64,000 bases of DNA from Saccharopolyspora ipomoeae (lineage in GTDB: Bacteria > Actinomycetota > Actinomycetes > Mycobacteriales > Pseudonocardiaceae): positions 310,001 through 374,000 of the forward strand of contig NZ_JASAOF010000003.1 in the NCBI RefSeq assembly GCF_029952525.1. The letters run 5' to 3'. A model generated the notes under the pieces. The model saw nothing but the letters and a program-made list of their open reading frames with translations. It ran no database searches and was not told the DNA's origin. Made by a program: the position numbers and the translations under genes. How positions within the stretch are numbered: the first letter of the stretch is position 1; each line of letters starts with the position of its first letter. Shown here piece by piece: positions 1-8,597 of this stretch.

Positions 1-1
1 G

Positions 2-1006
2 TGGCAGCAGGCCAAGGGCCTGGCGGGCGGCGACTTCCAGCCCGACCGGGACCGGCTGATCAGCGAGATCGGCGAGCGCATCGAGTTCCACCGCTTCCTC
101 GTCGCCTGGTGGCCCGCGCTGTACCCGATGCAGGTGCTGCGCTGGCTGTCGGACCCGGAGCGCCTGTCCCGCGCGGCCCGGCGGCTGCTGGCCGCCGAGG
201 AGGTCGAGCTGCTGGCGAAGTCCTGGGCTTCCCTCAGCGATTCGGACGTCACCGAGTGGACGGTCGCCGACATCGCGCTGATCGACGAGCTGCGGACGAT
301 GATCGGACCGCCGCCGAAGCGCCCCGTCCGCACCGAGCCGGACGCCGAGCAGCCGCGCCGCGCCGTCAACTACGACGAGTACGCCCACGTCGTCATCGAC
401 GAGGCCCAGGACCTCTCGCCGATGCAGTGGCGGATGGTCGGCCGCCGCGGCAGGCACGCGAGCTGGACGATCGTCGGCGACCCGGTGCAGTCGTCGTGGC
501 CGGACCCGGCCGAGGCGGCGACCGCGCGCGAGGAGGCGCTCAGCGCCCAGCGCACCCACCGCACGTTCACGCTGCGCACGAACTACCGGAACTCGGCGGA
601 GATCTTCGAGCACGCCTGCGACGCGGTCCGCGACCTGGTCGACCCGGACGACCTGCCGACGGCGGTGCGCGCCACCGGCGTCGAGCCCGACGTCCGCGAG
701 GTCGAGGCGGAGGAGCTGCCGGCCGCGGCCCGCGAGGCCGCGCTCGACCTGCTGCAGCGGGCGGAGGGCACGATCGGCGTCATCACCACGATGTCGCGCC
801 GGGACGAGGTCCGCGCCTGGTTGTCCGATGTGGACGACCCGAGGCTGCGGGTGGTGGGCAGCCTCGATTCCAAGGGCATGGAGTACGACGCGGTCGCCGT
901 CGTCGACCCCGACGGTCTGGCCACCGAGTCGACCACCGGCCGCAGGGCGCTCTACGTCGCCCTCAGCCGCGCCACGCAGTTCCTGACCGTGCTCAAACCC
1001 GCCTGA
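2..1006 (+). CDS. HelD/HelR-type superfamily 1 helicase, C-terminal part
   Basis: The 5' end lies outside the window; 334 residues are present. Superfamily 1 motifs appear in order: motif II VVIDEAQDLS, motif III TIVGDPVQS, motif IV LRTNYRNSAEI, motif V SLDSKGMEYDAVAVVDP and motif VI YVALSRATQFLTVL. The motif V wording and the short C-terminus fit the HelD/HelR family better than UvrD or PcrA. These proteins are ATPases that free stalled or rifampicin-bound RNA polymerase; that role is family knowledge and cannot be confirmed here because the N-terminal RNA-polymerase-binding arm is outside the window. A hairpin terminator follows at 1014-1045. The alternative is a generic UvrD-like helicase. 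Confidence 0.8.
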   Translation, partial: WQQAKGLAGGDFQPDRDRLISEIGERIEFHRFLVAWWPALYPMQVLRWLSDPERLSRAARRLLAAEEVELLAKSWASLSDSDVTEWTVADIALIDELRTMIGPPPKRPVRTEPDAEQPRRAVNYDEYAHVVIDEAQDLSPMQWRMVGRRGRHASWTIVGDPVQSSWPDPAEAATAREEALSAQRTHRTFTLRTNYRNSAEIFEHACDAVRDLVDPDDLPTAVRATGVEPDVREVEAEELPAAAREAALDLLQRAEGTIGVITTMSRRDEVRAWLSDVDDPRLRVVGSLDSKGMEYDAVAVVDPDGLATESTTGRRALYVALSRATQFLTVLKPA

Positions 1007-1013
1007 CCTCGTC

Positions 1014-1045
1014 GGCTTCGAGTCGGTTCCCACCGGCTCGAAGCC
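1014..1045 (+). terminator. Hairpin terminator after the helicase gene
   Basis: Arms GGCTTCGAG (1014-1022) and CTCGAAGCC (1037-1045) pair perfectly, with a further CGG/CCG pair inside and a loop of about six bases. It begins 8 bp after the helicase stop. No T-run follows, as is usual in very GC-rich actinobacteria. Confidence 0.7.
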
Positions 1046-1090
1046 GCCACCCCGTTGACCGCGCACGATGCGGCCACCTACTTTGGAATA

Positions 1091-1103
1091 TCAGATATCA
1101 TGC
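1091..1103. promoter_or_regulatory. Candidate GntR operator before the MFS transporter
   Basis: TCAGATATCATGC is an AT-rich island 20 bp before the transporter start. It shares the ATATCAT core with the sites at 3168, 3236 and 6716, which lie in the other promoter regions of this cluster. It is inferred to be an operator of the FCD-type GntR regulator at 2467-3159. Confidence 0.6.
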
Positions 1104-1122
1104 GGCACGACGGGGTGGTTGC

Positions 1123-2466
1123 ATGCACGAACCCGTTCCCACCGCTTCCGGCGTGGAGGAGAAGCGGTCCGCGGGCAAGCGTTCCCAGATCCGCTGGTTG
1201 ATGGTCGTCCTCGTCGCCCTGGCGACGGCCATCGCCTACATCGACCGGGCGAACCTCAGCGTCGCCAGCGATTCCATGCAGCAGGAGCTCCAGTTCTCCG
1301 ACGAGCTCAAGGGAATCATGCTGTCGTCCTTCTTCTGGACCTACGCGATCTTCCAGCTGCCCGGCGGCTGGCTGGTGGACCGCTACGGACCGCGCGTGCT
1401 CTACGCGATCGCGGTGGTGTGGTGGTCGATCGGCACCGCGGCGACCGCGTTGACCAGGGGGTTCGCCGGGGTGATCGGGTGCAGGCTGGCGCTGGGCGTC
1501 GGCGAGGCACCCGTGCAGTCGGCCAACGCCCGCGTGGTCTCGGAGTGGTTCCCGCGCAAGGAGCGGGCCTTCGCGTCCTCGATCTTCGACACCGGTTCGG
1601 AGTTCGGCAGCGCGCTGTCGGTGCCGCTGGTGACGTTGCTGATCGCGCTCGTCGGCTGGCGCGGCTCCTTCGTGGTCACCGGTGCGCTCGGGCTGGTCTG
1701 GGTCGCGGTGTGGCTGCTGGTCTACCGCTCGCCGCGCAAGCAGCGCTGGGCCAACCGGGCCGAGATCGACTACATCGAGCAGGGCGGTGGCCGCACCGAG
1801 GAGAAGGAGCTCGAGGAGGGCGGCAAGGAACCGATGAAGTGGCGCGACCTGTTCCGCTACTCCACCACCTGGGCGCTGGTCGCGGGCTACACCTGTCGCG
1901 GTGTGATCATCTACTTCTTCATCACGTGGTACCCGGATTTCCTGGTCGACCAGCAGGGTTTCTCGCTGCTGGAGCTCGGATTGTTCGGCGCCATCCCCGG
2001 TTTGGCGGCGATGGTGGCGAACTGGCTCGGCGGGCTGTTCTCCGACTGGCTCGTGCGGCGCGGCACCCCGCTGGCGATGGCGCGCAAGATCCCGTTGGTC
2101 ATCGGCATGCTCGGGGCCTCCACGATCGCGTTGGCCTCGATCGCGCCGAACCCCGTGTGGGCGCTGGTGTTCCTGACCGTCTCCTACTGCAGCGCGGCGG
2201 TGTCCACGGGAGCGCTGCTGTCGCTGCCGGCGGACGTGGCGCCGACGCCGCGCAACGTGGCCTCGCTGACCGGCGTGCAGAACTTCGGGTCGCAGCTGGG
2301 CGGCATCATCGGGCCGATCGTGATCGGATTCCTGCTGGGAACCGGGCAGTTCGCCTACGTGTGGCCGCTGGTCTTCGCGGGCGCGATGTGCGTGCTGGGC
2401 GCGTTCTTCTACGCGTTCGTGGTGCAGGTCAAGCCCTTGGACGAGCAGCGGCCGATGTTCGGCTGA
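1123..2466 (+). CDS. MFS transporter, sugar-acid/anion symporter type
   Basis: This 447-residue protein has about twelve hydrophobic segments and a cytoplasmic N-terminus. Segment 1 begins LMVVLVALATAIAYIDRANL; the YxDRxNLS pattern is typical of the anion:cation symporter family (GudP, DgoT, ExuT relatives). The loop after segment 2 carries GGWLVDRYGPR, the usual MFS loop signature. A charged central loop (about residues 200-240) separates the two halves. It is expected to import a hexuronate, aldonate or similar acid with protons. It stands next to the GntR regulator and sugar-acid enzymes and has a candidate operator just upstream. The ATG at 1123 was chosen because it is the only start that precedes segment 1 with a short hydrophilic head. 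The exact substrate is not visible. Confidence 0.85.
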   Translation: MHEPVPTASGVEEKRSAGKRSQIRWLMVVLVALATAIAYIDRANLSVASDSMQQELQFSDELKGIMLSSFFWTYAIFQLPGGWLVDRYGPRVLYAIAVVWWSIGTAATALTRGFAGVIGCRLALGVGEAPVQSANARVVSEWFPRKERAFASSIFDTGSEFGSALSVPLVTLLIALVGWRGSFVVTGALGLVWVAVWLLVYRSPRKQRWANRAEIDYIEQGGGRTEEKELEEGGKEPMKWRDLFRYSTTWALVAGYTCRGVIIYFFITWYPDFLVDQQGFSLLELGLFGAIPGLAAMVANWLGGLFSDWLVRRGTPLAMARKIPLVIGMLGASTIALASIAPNPVWALVFLTVSYCSAAVSTGALLSLPADVAPTPRNVASLTGVQNFGSQLGGIIGPIVIGFLLGTGQFAYVWPLVFAGAMCVLGAFFYAFVVQVKPLDEQRPMFG

Positions 2467-3159
2467 TCAGGACTCGGACTTCTCGGCGGCTTCGAGGTTG
2501 GTGAGCGAGCGCTGGATGTGCTCGCTCACCAGCCGTTCGGCCTCGTCGGCGTTGCCGTCGTTGACGGCCGCGAGGATCTCCGCGTGCTCGACGAACTCCT
2601 CCCGCCAGGTGGGCCAGCGGTCCCACAGCAGGTTGACCACGCCGAGGGCGGTGAGGTCCTGCAGGTCGTCGAGCTGGTCGATGACCAGGGCGTTGCCGCA
2701 GCCCGCGTAGAGCGCCCGGTGGAACCGGCGGTTGGCCATGCTCAGGTCGTGGTTGTTGCCCGCGCTGAGCAGCCCGGCGGCCTCGTTGAGCGCGTCCTGC
2801 GCGCGGTGCACGACGTCGGCGGCACCGGCGGTGGTGGTCATCCGGGCGGCCCACGGTTCGAGCAGCCTGCGGACCTCGTAGACCTTGCGGACGTCCTCCA
2901 GCGAGAGCGTGCGGACGGTGATCCCCTTGTTGGGCACGACGGTGACCAGGCCGGTGTGGGCCATGCCGATGAGCGCCTCGCGCACCGGCGTCTTCGACAC
3001 GCCGAGCAGTTCCGACAGGCGCCGCTCGACCAGCGTCTCCCCGGGGCGCAGCTCGCCGGCCAGGATCGCGGTGCGGATGGAGTCCGCGACCAGGTCGGTG
3101 CGGCTGGCGGGCCCGCTGAGGGGACGCAGTCCGGAGGAATCGCTGGCCAGCTGTGTCAC
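2467..3159 (-). CDS. GntR-family regulator, FCD (FadR C-terminal domain) type
   Basis: The protein has 230 residues. The N-terminal winged helix-turn-helix (about 20-90) reads DSIRTAILAGELRPGETL then LSELLGVSKTPVREAL, the standard GntR signature. The C-terminal all-helical FCD domain has the expected metal-ligand pattern, with R/E-rich EVRRLLEP near 110 and HRALYAGCGN near 160. FCD regulators sense small carboxylates, often intermediates of the pathway they repress. Its stop codon abuts the transporter stop (convergent, no gap), and it is divergent from the ThDP enzyme gene. Two ATATC-type sites in the 116 bp divergent region suggest autoregulation and co-regulation. Confidence 0.88.
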   Translation of the reverse strand: MTQLASDSSGLRPLSGPASRTDLVADSIRTAILAGELRPGETLVERRLSELLGVSKTPVREALIGMAHTGLVTVVPNKGITVRTLSLEDVRKVYEVRRLLEPWAARMTTTAGAADVVHRAQDALNEAAGLLSAGNNHDLSMANRRFHRALYAGCGNALVIDQLDDLQDLTALGVVNLLWDRWPTWREEFVEHAEILAAVNDGNADEAERLVSEHIQRSLTNLEAAEKSES

Positions 3160-3167
3160 ATCACCGA

Positions 3168-3177
3168 TGATATATCA
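3168..3177. promoter_or_regulatory. Candidate operator, GntR-proximal site
   Basis: TGATATATCA is a perfect 10-bp palindrome 9 bp before the GntR start codon. It matches the core of the three other sites in the cluster and is well placed for autorepression. Confidence 0.6.
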
Positions 3178-3235
3178 CCGCCTCCCAACACACCCGGGCG
3201 ACCTGCTGATTCCACTCCTCCTCGGCCCGCTGGTG

Positions 3236-3247
3236 TATGATATCTCA
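3236..3247. promoter_or_regulatory. Candidate operator before the ThDP enzyme gene
   Basis: TATGATATCTCA is the exact reverse complement of the site TGAGATATCATA at 6716-6727. It lies 28 bp before the start of the gene at 3276. A 12/12 match between two promoter regions about 3.5 kb apart is strong evidence for a shared regulator. Confidence 0.7.
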
Positions 3248-3275
3248 GAATCGAACCGGACATTGCGAGGGAACC

Positions 3276-4841
3276 ATGCGCACAGTCGCTCAGGCCGTCG
3301 CCCGCGTGCTCGCCGACGCGGGGGTCGAACACGGCTTCACCGTGCCCGGCGAGTCGTTCTTGGGCCTGCTCGACGCGTTCGCCGAAGCCCCGGAGCTGAC
3401 CTTGGTGTCGACGCGGCACGAGAGCGGCGCGTCCTTCATGGCCGAGGCGTGCGGCAAGCTGCGCGGCGTTCCAGCGGTGGCGATGGCCAGCCGGGGCCCG
3501 GGCGCGACGAACCTGTCCATCGGCGTGCACACGGCGCAGCAGGACGGCACCCCGATGGTGGTGCTGCTCGGCCAGGTCCCCTCGACCAAGCTGGGTCGCG
3601 AGAGCTTCCAGGAGGTCGACCTCGCCGCGATGTACGCACCGCTGGCCACCTACGCCACCCAGCCCGCCACGGCCGCCGAGGTGCCGGGGGCGGTCGCGGA
3701 GGCGCTCGCGCGAGCCACCGGACCACGTCCGGGACCTGCGGTGGTGGCGGTGCCGAGCGACTTCTGGGACGAGCCCTTCCCCGGCCCGCTCCCGGTGCCC
3801 GAACGCGCCGCGGATCCGGAACCCGACGTCGCCGGAGTGACCGAAAGGCTCGGCGCCGCGCGCAGTCCCGTGGTGATCACCGGTGCTCGCGACCCGGAGA
3901 GCCACCGCGAGCTCGTCGCCACCGCCGAAGCGCTCGGCCTCGCCGTCTACACCGGTTTCCGGCGGCAGGACTCCTTCCCGGAGGACCACCCGCAGTTCGC
4001 CGGGCACCTCGGGCTGTCGGTACCCGACGCGCAGCTCAAGGCCCTGGAGGACGCCGACGTCGTGCTCACCGTCGGGATGCGGCTCGACGAGGTGACCAGC
4101 CAGGGATTCCGCTTCCCGCTGCCCGAGCAGGAGCACCTCGCGCTGCCGTCGTCAGCGCTCGCCGAGCTGCGCGCGAAGACCCCGGCGCGGCGGCGGGACT
4201 GGTCGGTCGCGCACGAGGCGGTCCGGGAGTTCACGACCGCACCGGAGTTCGCCCCCGGCTCTCCCCTGCACCCGACGGAGGTGGTGCGCGCGCTTCGCCG
4301 GCTCGCGCCGCGCGACGCGGTGGTCACCAACGACGCGGGCAACTTCTCCGGGTTCGCGCACCGCTACTGGTGCTTCACCGAGCCGCGCACCCAGCTCGGC
4401 CCGTGCAACGGGGCGATGGGCTACGCGGTCCCCGCTGCGGTGGCCGCCCAGCTCCTCGAACCCCGGCGCGCGGTGATCGCGATGGTCGGCGACGGCGGCG
4501 CGCTGATGACCGGCCAGGAGATCGAGACCGCGGTTCGGCACGAGGCCCCGATCGTCGTCGTGGTGTTCCAGAACGGCCTGTACGGCACGATCGCGCTGCA
4601 CCAGGTCAAGAGCAACCGACCGATGTCGGCGGTGGACATCGGCGCCGTGGACTTCGCCGGGTGGGCGCGGAGCCTCGGGGCGGCCGGGCACACCGTCGAC
4701 ACCCGCGAGCAGCTGGAACCGGCGATCAGCGCGGCGCTGGCCGAGCGGCGACCATGCGTGCTCGACGTCCGCACCGACCCCGACGTGCTCACCGCCGAGG
4801 CGAGGCTGGGTGACTTCCTGGAGAGCGGGGCGACTTCCTAG
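3276..4841 (+). CDS. Thiamine-diphosphate-dependent enzyme, acetolactate synthase-like
   Basis: This 521-residue protein has the three-part ThDP fold. The N-terminal pyrimidine-binding domain contains the catalytic glutamate (E49 in RHESGASFMAEACG). The C-terminal pyrophosphate-binding domain contains the metal site GDGGALM, followed by FQNGLYGTI where most relatives have NN. It is about 90 residues shorter than the housekeeping IlvB at 52887 and lacks that protein's N-terminal extension. No regulatory ACT subunit is adjacent. It belongs to the decarboxylase/carboligase superfamily, and its place in a sugar-acid cluster suggests a 2-oxo acid substrate. The ATG at 3276 has GAGGGAA just upstream. 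The stop overlaps the convergent Ldh2 gene by 4 bp (CTAG). Confidence 0.82.
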   Translation: MRTVAQAVARVLADAGVEHGFTVPGESFLGLLDAFAEAPELTLVSTRHESGASFMAEACGKLRGVPAVAMASRGPGATNLSIGVHTAQQDGTPMVVLLGQVPSTKLGRESFQEVDLAAMYAPLATYATQPATAAEVPGAVAEALARATGPRPGPAVVAVPSDFWDEPFPGPLPVPERAADPEPDVAGVTERLGAARSPVVITGARDPESHRELVATAEALGLAVYTGFRRQDSFPEDHPQFAGHLGLSVPDAQLKALEDADVVLTVGMRLDEVTSQGFRFPLPEQEHLALPSSALAELRAKTPARRRDWSVAHEAVREFTTAPEFAPGSPLHPTEVVRALRRLAPRDAVVTNDAGNFSGFAHRYWCFTEPRTQLGPCNGAMGYAVPAAVAAQLLEPRRAVIAMVGDGGALMTGQEIETAVRHEAPIVVVVFQNGLYGTIALHQVKSNRPMSAVDIGAVDFAGWARSLGAAGHTVDTREQLEPAISAALAERRPCVLDVRTDPDVLTAEARLGDFLESGATS

Positions 4842-5908
4842 AGAGCTGACCGCACGCCGGCGCGCTCGGCGACACCGCGCAGCTGCTCGACGAGCGCGTC
4901 CGGTAGCGGAATCCCGTTCCGGGACCGCTCTCGTCGAGCGGCGGCCTGCGGATCTCCCGCCACCAGAACGGGTTCGTCCTCCTTGAGCGGTGGTGCGGCG
5001 TGGAGCTGGTCGACGGCGTCGTCGAGGTCGGCCTCGAACTCGCCGGGCGGGCGGAACCCGCTCGGGTCGAGGGCGAGGAAGAAGTGCCCGATGTTGTGCG
5101 GTTCCCCGGGTTCCCGGCTCGCCGGGAACGTCCCGCCGCACAGCGTCGCGGCCAGGACGTGGGCCATCATGCTCAGCCCGTACCCCTTGTGCGAGCCCAT
5201 CTCCGGTGTGCCGCCGAGCGGGGTCAGCCCGCCGATGTCGTCGTGGCGCAGGATGCCCAGCGCCTCGTGGGCGTCGGTCACGGGCCGGTTGGCGGCGTCG
5301 ACCACCCAGCCCTCGGGGAGGGGTTCGTCGTGGAAGTCGTAGACCTTGACCTTGTTCACGGCCGCGGTGGTGGTGGCGATGTCGAGCAGGAAGTGCGGGT
5401 TGCGCAGAGCGGGAGCGGCGAAGGCGATCGGGTTGGTGGCCAGCATCGGCACCACCGATCCGGTCGGTGGCGAGGCGGGCAGGTTCGCCGAGCTGGTGAC
5501 CAGGCCGATCAGTCCCTGGCGCGCGGCCATCTCGGCGTAGTGGCCGGCGGCGCCGAAGTGGTGCGAGTTGACCACCGAGACCACGCCGACGGTGCCGGTC
5601 TTCGCCTTGTCGATGGCCCTGCGCATGGCGAACTCGCTCGCCGGGTGACCGATGCCGCCGCGGGCGTCGACCAGTGCCGACGCGGCGTTCTCGCGCACCA
5701 CGGCGGGTCTGGCGCGCAGGTCGATCCGACCTTCGGATCGGAAGTTCTCGTAGGTCATCAGCATCGACGCTCCGTGCGAGTCGATGCCCGCCAGGTCGGT
5801 CTCGGCCATCACCTCGGCCGTGATGACGGCCAGGTCGTGGTCCATGCCCCACGCGGTGAGGACCTGGGTGATCAGTTCGCGCACTGCCTCGACGGAAACC
5901 CGCACCAC
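4838..5908 (-). CDS. Ldh2/malate dehydrogenase family NAD(P)-dependent oxidoreductase
   Basis: The 356-residue protein belongs to the Ldh2 family (YlbC ureidoglycolate dehydrogenase, YiaK 2,3-diketo-L-gulonate reductase, sulfolactate dehydrogenase), which is unrelated in fold to Rossmann lactate dehydrogenases. Family signatures seen are IDSHGASML near 42-50, VVNSHHFGAAGHYAEMA near 110 carrying the catalytic histidine, and the cofactor-loop segment GSHKGYGLSMM near 240. It probably interconverts a 2-hydroxy and a 2-oxo acid. It lies upstream-to-downstream with the RraA-like gene (36 bp gap) on the same strand, so the two form one unit read from the 6716 operator region. The natural substrate cannot be told from sequence. 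Confidence 0.85.
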   Translation of the reverse strand: MVRVSVEAVRELITQVLTAWGMDHDLAVITAEVMAETDLAGIDSHGASMLMTYENFRSEGRIDLRARPAVVRENAASALVDARGGIGHPASEFAMRRAIDKAKTGTVGVVSVVNSHHFGAAGHYAEMAARQGLIGLVTSSANLPASPPTGSVVPMLATNPIAFAAPALRNPHFLLDIATTTAAVNKVKVYDFHDEPLPEGWVVDAANRPVTDAHEALGILRHDDIGGLTPLGGTPEMGSHKGYGLSMMAHVLAATLCGGTFPASREPGEPHNIGHFFLALDPSGFRPPGEFEADLDDAVDQLHAAPPLKEDEPVLVAGDPQAAARRERSRNGIPLPDALVEQLRGVAERAGVRSAL

Positions 5909-5944
5909 ATGACTCCCAACATCCGACGATGAGAAGAAAGAGCG

Positions 5945-6688
5945 CTAATGCCAGGGATTCTCGGCCGCCCACCGCTCGTACTCGGCCCGGGTGGACTCGT
6001 CCGGCGGGTACGTGCCGCGAAGCGGCAGGCCGGAGTCCACTTTGGAGAGCACGAACTCCTCGAGGTGCTCTTGCGCGGCAGCGGCTTCGGCGACCTCGTC
6101 GGCCAGGTGACGCGGGATGACCACGACGCCGTCGTGGTCGCCGACCAGCACGTCGCCCGGGTAGACGGCGACCTCACCGCACCCGATCGGCACCTGCGCG
6201 TCCACGGCGTGGTGCTGGATCAGGTTGGTGTTGGCCGAGGGGTTGCGCGCGAAGGTCGGCATCGCCAGCTCGGCGAAGCCGTCCGAGTCGCGCACCGAGC
6301 CGTCGGTGACCACGCCCGCGCACCCCCGGTGCAGCAGCCGGGTCGCCAGGATGTGGCCGAGCGAGGCGGCGCGCTGCTGCCCGCGCGAGTCGATGACCAG
6401 GACCTCGCCGGGGTTCACCGATTCCACGGCCTTGCGCTGCGGGTGGTCGTAGTCCTGGAACACCGCGAGCACGTCGACGTCCTCGCGCGCCGGGATGTAG
6501 CGCAGGGTGAAGGCGACGCCGACCATGCGGGACTGCTCGGGGTTGAGGGCCCGCAAGCCCTGCACGAGCTGGTTGCGCAGGCCCCGGGAGAGCAGCTGCG
6601 TGGTGATGGTCGCCGTGCTGGCGTAGCGCAGGGCGCGCAGGGTGCGCTCCGGCAGCGGATCGGAAGCCTGGATCGAGCTGTCCACCAT
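5945..6688 (-). CDS. RraA-like protein (HMG-aldolase/decarboxylase fold)
   Basis: The 247-residue protein carries the RraA/4-hydroxy-4-methyl-2-oxoglutarate aldolase signature GVVTDGSVRDSDGFAELAMP, with the conserved Arg-Asp pair that binds substrate and metal. Members either cleave 2-oxo acids to pyruvate, decarboxylate oxaloacetate or, in Escherichia coli, bind RNase E. In this setting a 2-oxo acid lyase or decarboxylase role is likelier. The start at 6688 (ATG preceded by GAAGGG) was chosen over a longer frame reaching 6769, because the longer version would code through the operator at 6716-6727. It heads the unit RraA-Ldh2 and is divergent from the dehydratase. Confidence 0.82.
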   Translation of the reverse strand: MVDSSIQASDPLPERTLRALRYASTATITTQLLSRGLRNQLVQGLRALNPEQSRMVGVAFTLRYIPAREDVDVLAVFQDYDHPQRKAVESVNPGEVLVIDSRGQQRAASLGHILATRLLHRGCAGVVTDGSVRDSDGFAELAMPTFARNPSANTNLIQHHAVDAQVPIGCGEVAVYPGDVLVGDHDGVVVIPRHLADEVAEAAAAQEHLEEFVLSKVDSGLPLRGTYPPDESTRAEYERWAAENPWH

Positions 6689-6715
6689 CTTCGGCCCTTC
6701 GCATCGTCGGACGTC

Positions 6716-6727
6716 TGAGATATCATA
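6716..6727. promoter_or_regulatory. Candidate operator between the RraA-like and dehydratase units
   Basis: TGAGATATCATA lies in the 128 bp divergent region. It is identical over 12 bp, on the opposite strand, to the site at 3236-3247. One operator here could control both flanking units. Confidence 0.7.
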
Positions 6728-6816
6728 TACCGGACTGGCAAGGGGGCGTCCCGGACGATCTCCAGCCAAGCCCTGCGAACAGCGAGGTTCCAGACTCCGG
6801 AAGGGAGTTCGCGGCC

Positions 6817-8547
6817 ATGTCCCGTCCCAGGCTCACCGCCGAGCAGCTGCGCAGTCACCGCTGGTTCGGCGTGGACACCATGCGCTCCTTCGGGCACAAG
6901 TCCCGCGCCAAGCAGATGGGCTACGACGCCGAGGACTACTCGGGCAAGCCGGTGATCGGCATCGTCAACACCTGGAGCGAGATCAACCCGTGCCACCGGC
7001 ACTTCCGGGAGCGGGCCGAGGACGTCAAGCGCGGCGTCCTGCAGGCGGGCGGGTTCCCGCTGGAGCTGCCCGCGATGTCGCTGTCGGAGCCGTTCCAGAA
7101 GCCGACGACGATGCTCTACCGGAACATGCTCGCGATGGAGACCGAGGAGCTGCTGCGCTCCTACCCGGTCGACGGCTGCGTGCTCATGGGCGGCTGCGAC
7201 AAGACCACACCGGGCCTGATCATGGGCGCGACCAGCGCGGACGTGCCGTCGATCTTCCTGCCTGCCGGGCCGATGCTCAAGGGGCGCTGGAAGGGCGTGA
7301 CGCTGGGCAGCGGTTCGGACACCTGGAAGTACTGGGCGCAGCGGCGCGCGGGCACCCTCGGCGAGCGGGAGTGGGGCGAGATCGAGGACGGCATCGCCCG
7401 CTCCTCCGGTCACTGCATGACGATGGGCACGGCCTCGACGATGACGGCCGCGGCCGAGGCCCTGGGGCTGACGCTGACCGGCGGGTCCTCGATCCCGGCG
7501 GCGTTCTCGCACCACCCGCAGCTGGCCGTGGCCACCGGGCGCCGGATCGTCGATCTGGTCTGGGAGGACTTCCGGCCGCGCGAGTTCCTCACCCGGGAGG
7601 CGTTCGAGAACGCCGTCGCGGTGGTGATGGCGATGGGCGGTTCCACGAACGCGGTCATCCACCTGGTCGCGATGGCCGGCCGCGCGGAGGTCGAGCTGCC
7701 GCTGGAGGTCTTCGACGAGCTGTCCCGGAAGGTCCCGGCGCTGGCCAACATCCGCCCGTCGGGCGACTACCTGATGGAGGACTTCCACGACGCGGGCGGG
7801 CTGCGCGGGTTGATGGCCGAGCTCGGCGAGCTGCTGCACCGCGACGCGATCACGGTCACCGGCCGCGCGCTGGGCGAGGACCTCGACGGCGCGGAGGTCC
7901 ACGACGCCGACGTGATCCGCCGCCGCGACGACCCCCTGTCCGAGCAGGGCGGGCTGGCCGTGCTGCGCGGGTCGCTGGCACCCGACGGCTGCGTGATCAA
8001 GACCAGCGCGGCCAGCCCCGAGCTGCTGCGGCACCGGGGCCGGGCGGTGGTGTTCGACTCCTACGAGGACATGGAGGCTCGCGTCGACGCCGACGACCTC
8101 GACGTCGACGCGAGCTCGGTGCTGATCCTGCGCGGCGCGGGCCCGCTGGGCGGCCCGGGCATGCCGGAGTGGGGCATGCTGCCGATCCCGAAGAAGCTGC
8201 TGCGCGAGGGCGTCACCGACATGGTGCGGATCTCCGACGCGCGGATGAGCGGCACCAGCTACGGCACCTGCGTGCTGCACGTGGCTCCGGAGTCGTTCGC
8301 GGGAGGCCCGTTGGCGCTGGTGCGCGACGGCGACGTCGTCGAGCTCGACGTCGACGGCCGGAGGCTGGACCTGCGCGTCGACGAGGCGGAGCTGGAGCGC
8401 AGGCGCGCGGAGTGGACGCCACCGGAACCGGTCTTCGCGCGCGGCTACGGGAAGTTGTTCGCCCAGCACATCACCCAGGCCGACCGGGGCTGCGACTTCG
8501 ACTTCCTCGAAGGCTCCGGCGGGGCGCCCGAACCGGCCATCCACTGA
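6817..8547 (+). CDS. IlvD/Edd family sugar-acid dehydratase (arabinonate/xylonate type)
   Basis: The 576-residue enzyme is an iron-sulfur dehydratase that removes water from an aldonic acid to give a 2-keto-3-deoxy acid. The cluster ligands fall at C59 (EINPCHRHF), C127 (GGCDKTTPG) and C200 (SSGHCMTMGT), with K129 next to the metal site. To my recollection these are the same positions as in the crystallised Rhizobium L-arabinonate dehydratase, a [2Fe-2S] enzyme. The catalytic serine/threonine segment RMSGTSYGT is at 476-484. It differs clearly from the biosynthetic IlvD at 55858 in this window. A DapA-like gene follows after 50 bp. Whether the substrate is a pentonate or hexonate is open. Confidence 0.87.
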   Translation: MSRPRLTAEQLRSHRWFGVDTMRSFGHKSRAKQMGYDAEDYSGKPVIGIVNTWSEINPCHRHFRERAEDVKRGVLQAGGFPLELPAMSLSEPFQKPTTMLYRNMLAMETEELLRSYPVDGCVLMGGCDKTTPGLIMGATSADVPSIFLPAGPMLKGRWKGVTLGSGSDTWKYWAQRRAGTLGEREWGEIEDGIARSSGHCMTMGTASTMTAAAEALGLTLTGGSSIPAAFSHHPQLAVATGRRIVDLVWEDFRPREFLTREAFENAVAVVMAMGGSTNAVIHLVAMAGRAEVELPLEVFDELSRKVPALANIRPSGDYLMEDFHDAGGLRGLMAELGELLHRDAITVTGRALGEDLDGAEVHDADVIRRRDDPLSEQGGLAVLRGSLAPDGCVIKTSAASPELLRHRGRAVVFDSYEDMEARVDADDLDVDASSVLILRGAGPLGGPGMPEWGMLPIPKKLLREGVTDMVRISDARMSGTSYGTCVLHVAPESFAGGPLALVRDGDVVELDVDGRRLDLRVDEAELERRRAEWTPPEPVFARGYGKLFAQHITQADRGCDFDFLEGSGGAPEPAIH

Positions 8548-8597
8548 GACGACCAGACAACCGAGACGACCAGCCACTGAGACGAGCGGAGACGACG

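Noticed and set aside
1..2466. Open frame joining the helicase region to the MFS transporter as one protein
   Set aside because: The first part is an out-of-frame shadow of the helicase gene. The transporter starts at 1123 after its own operator and promoter.
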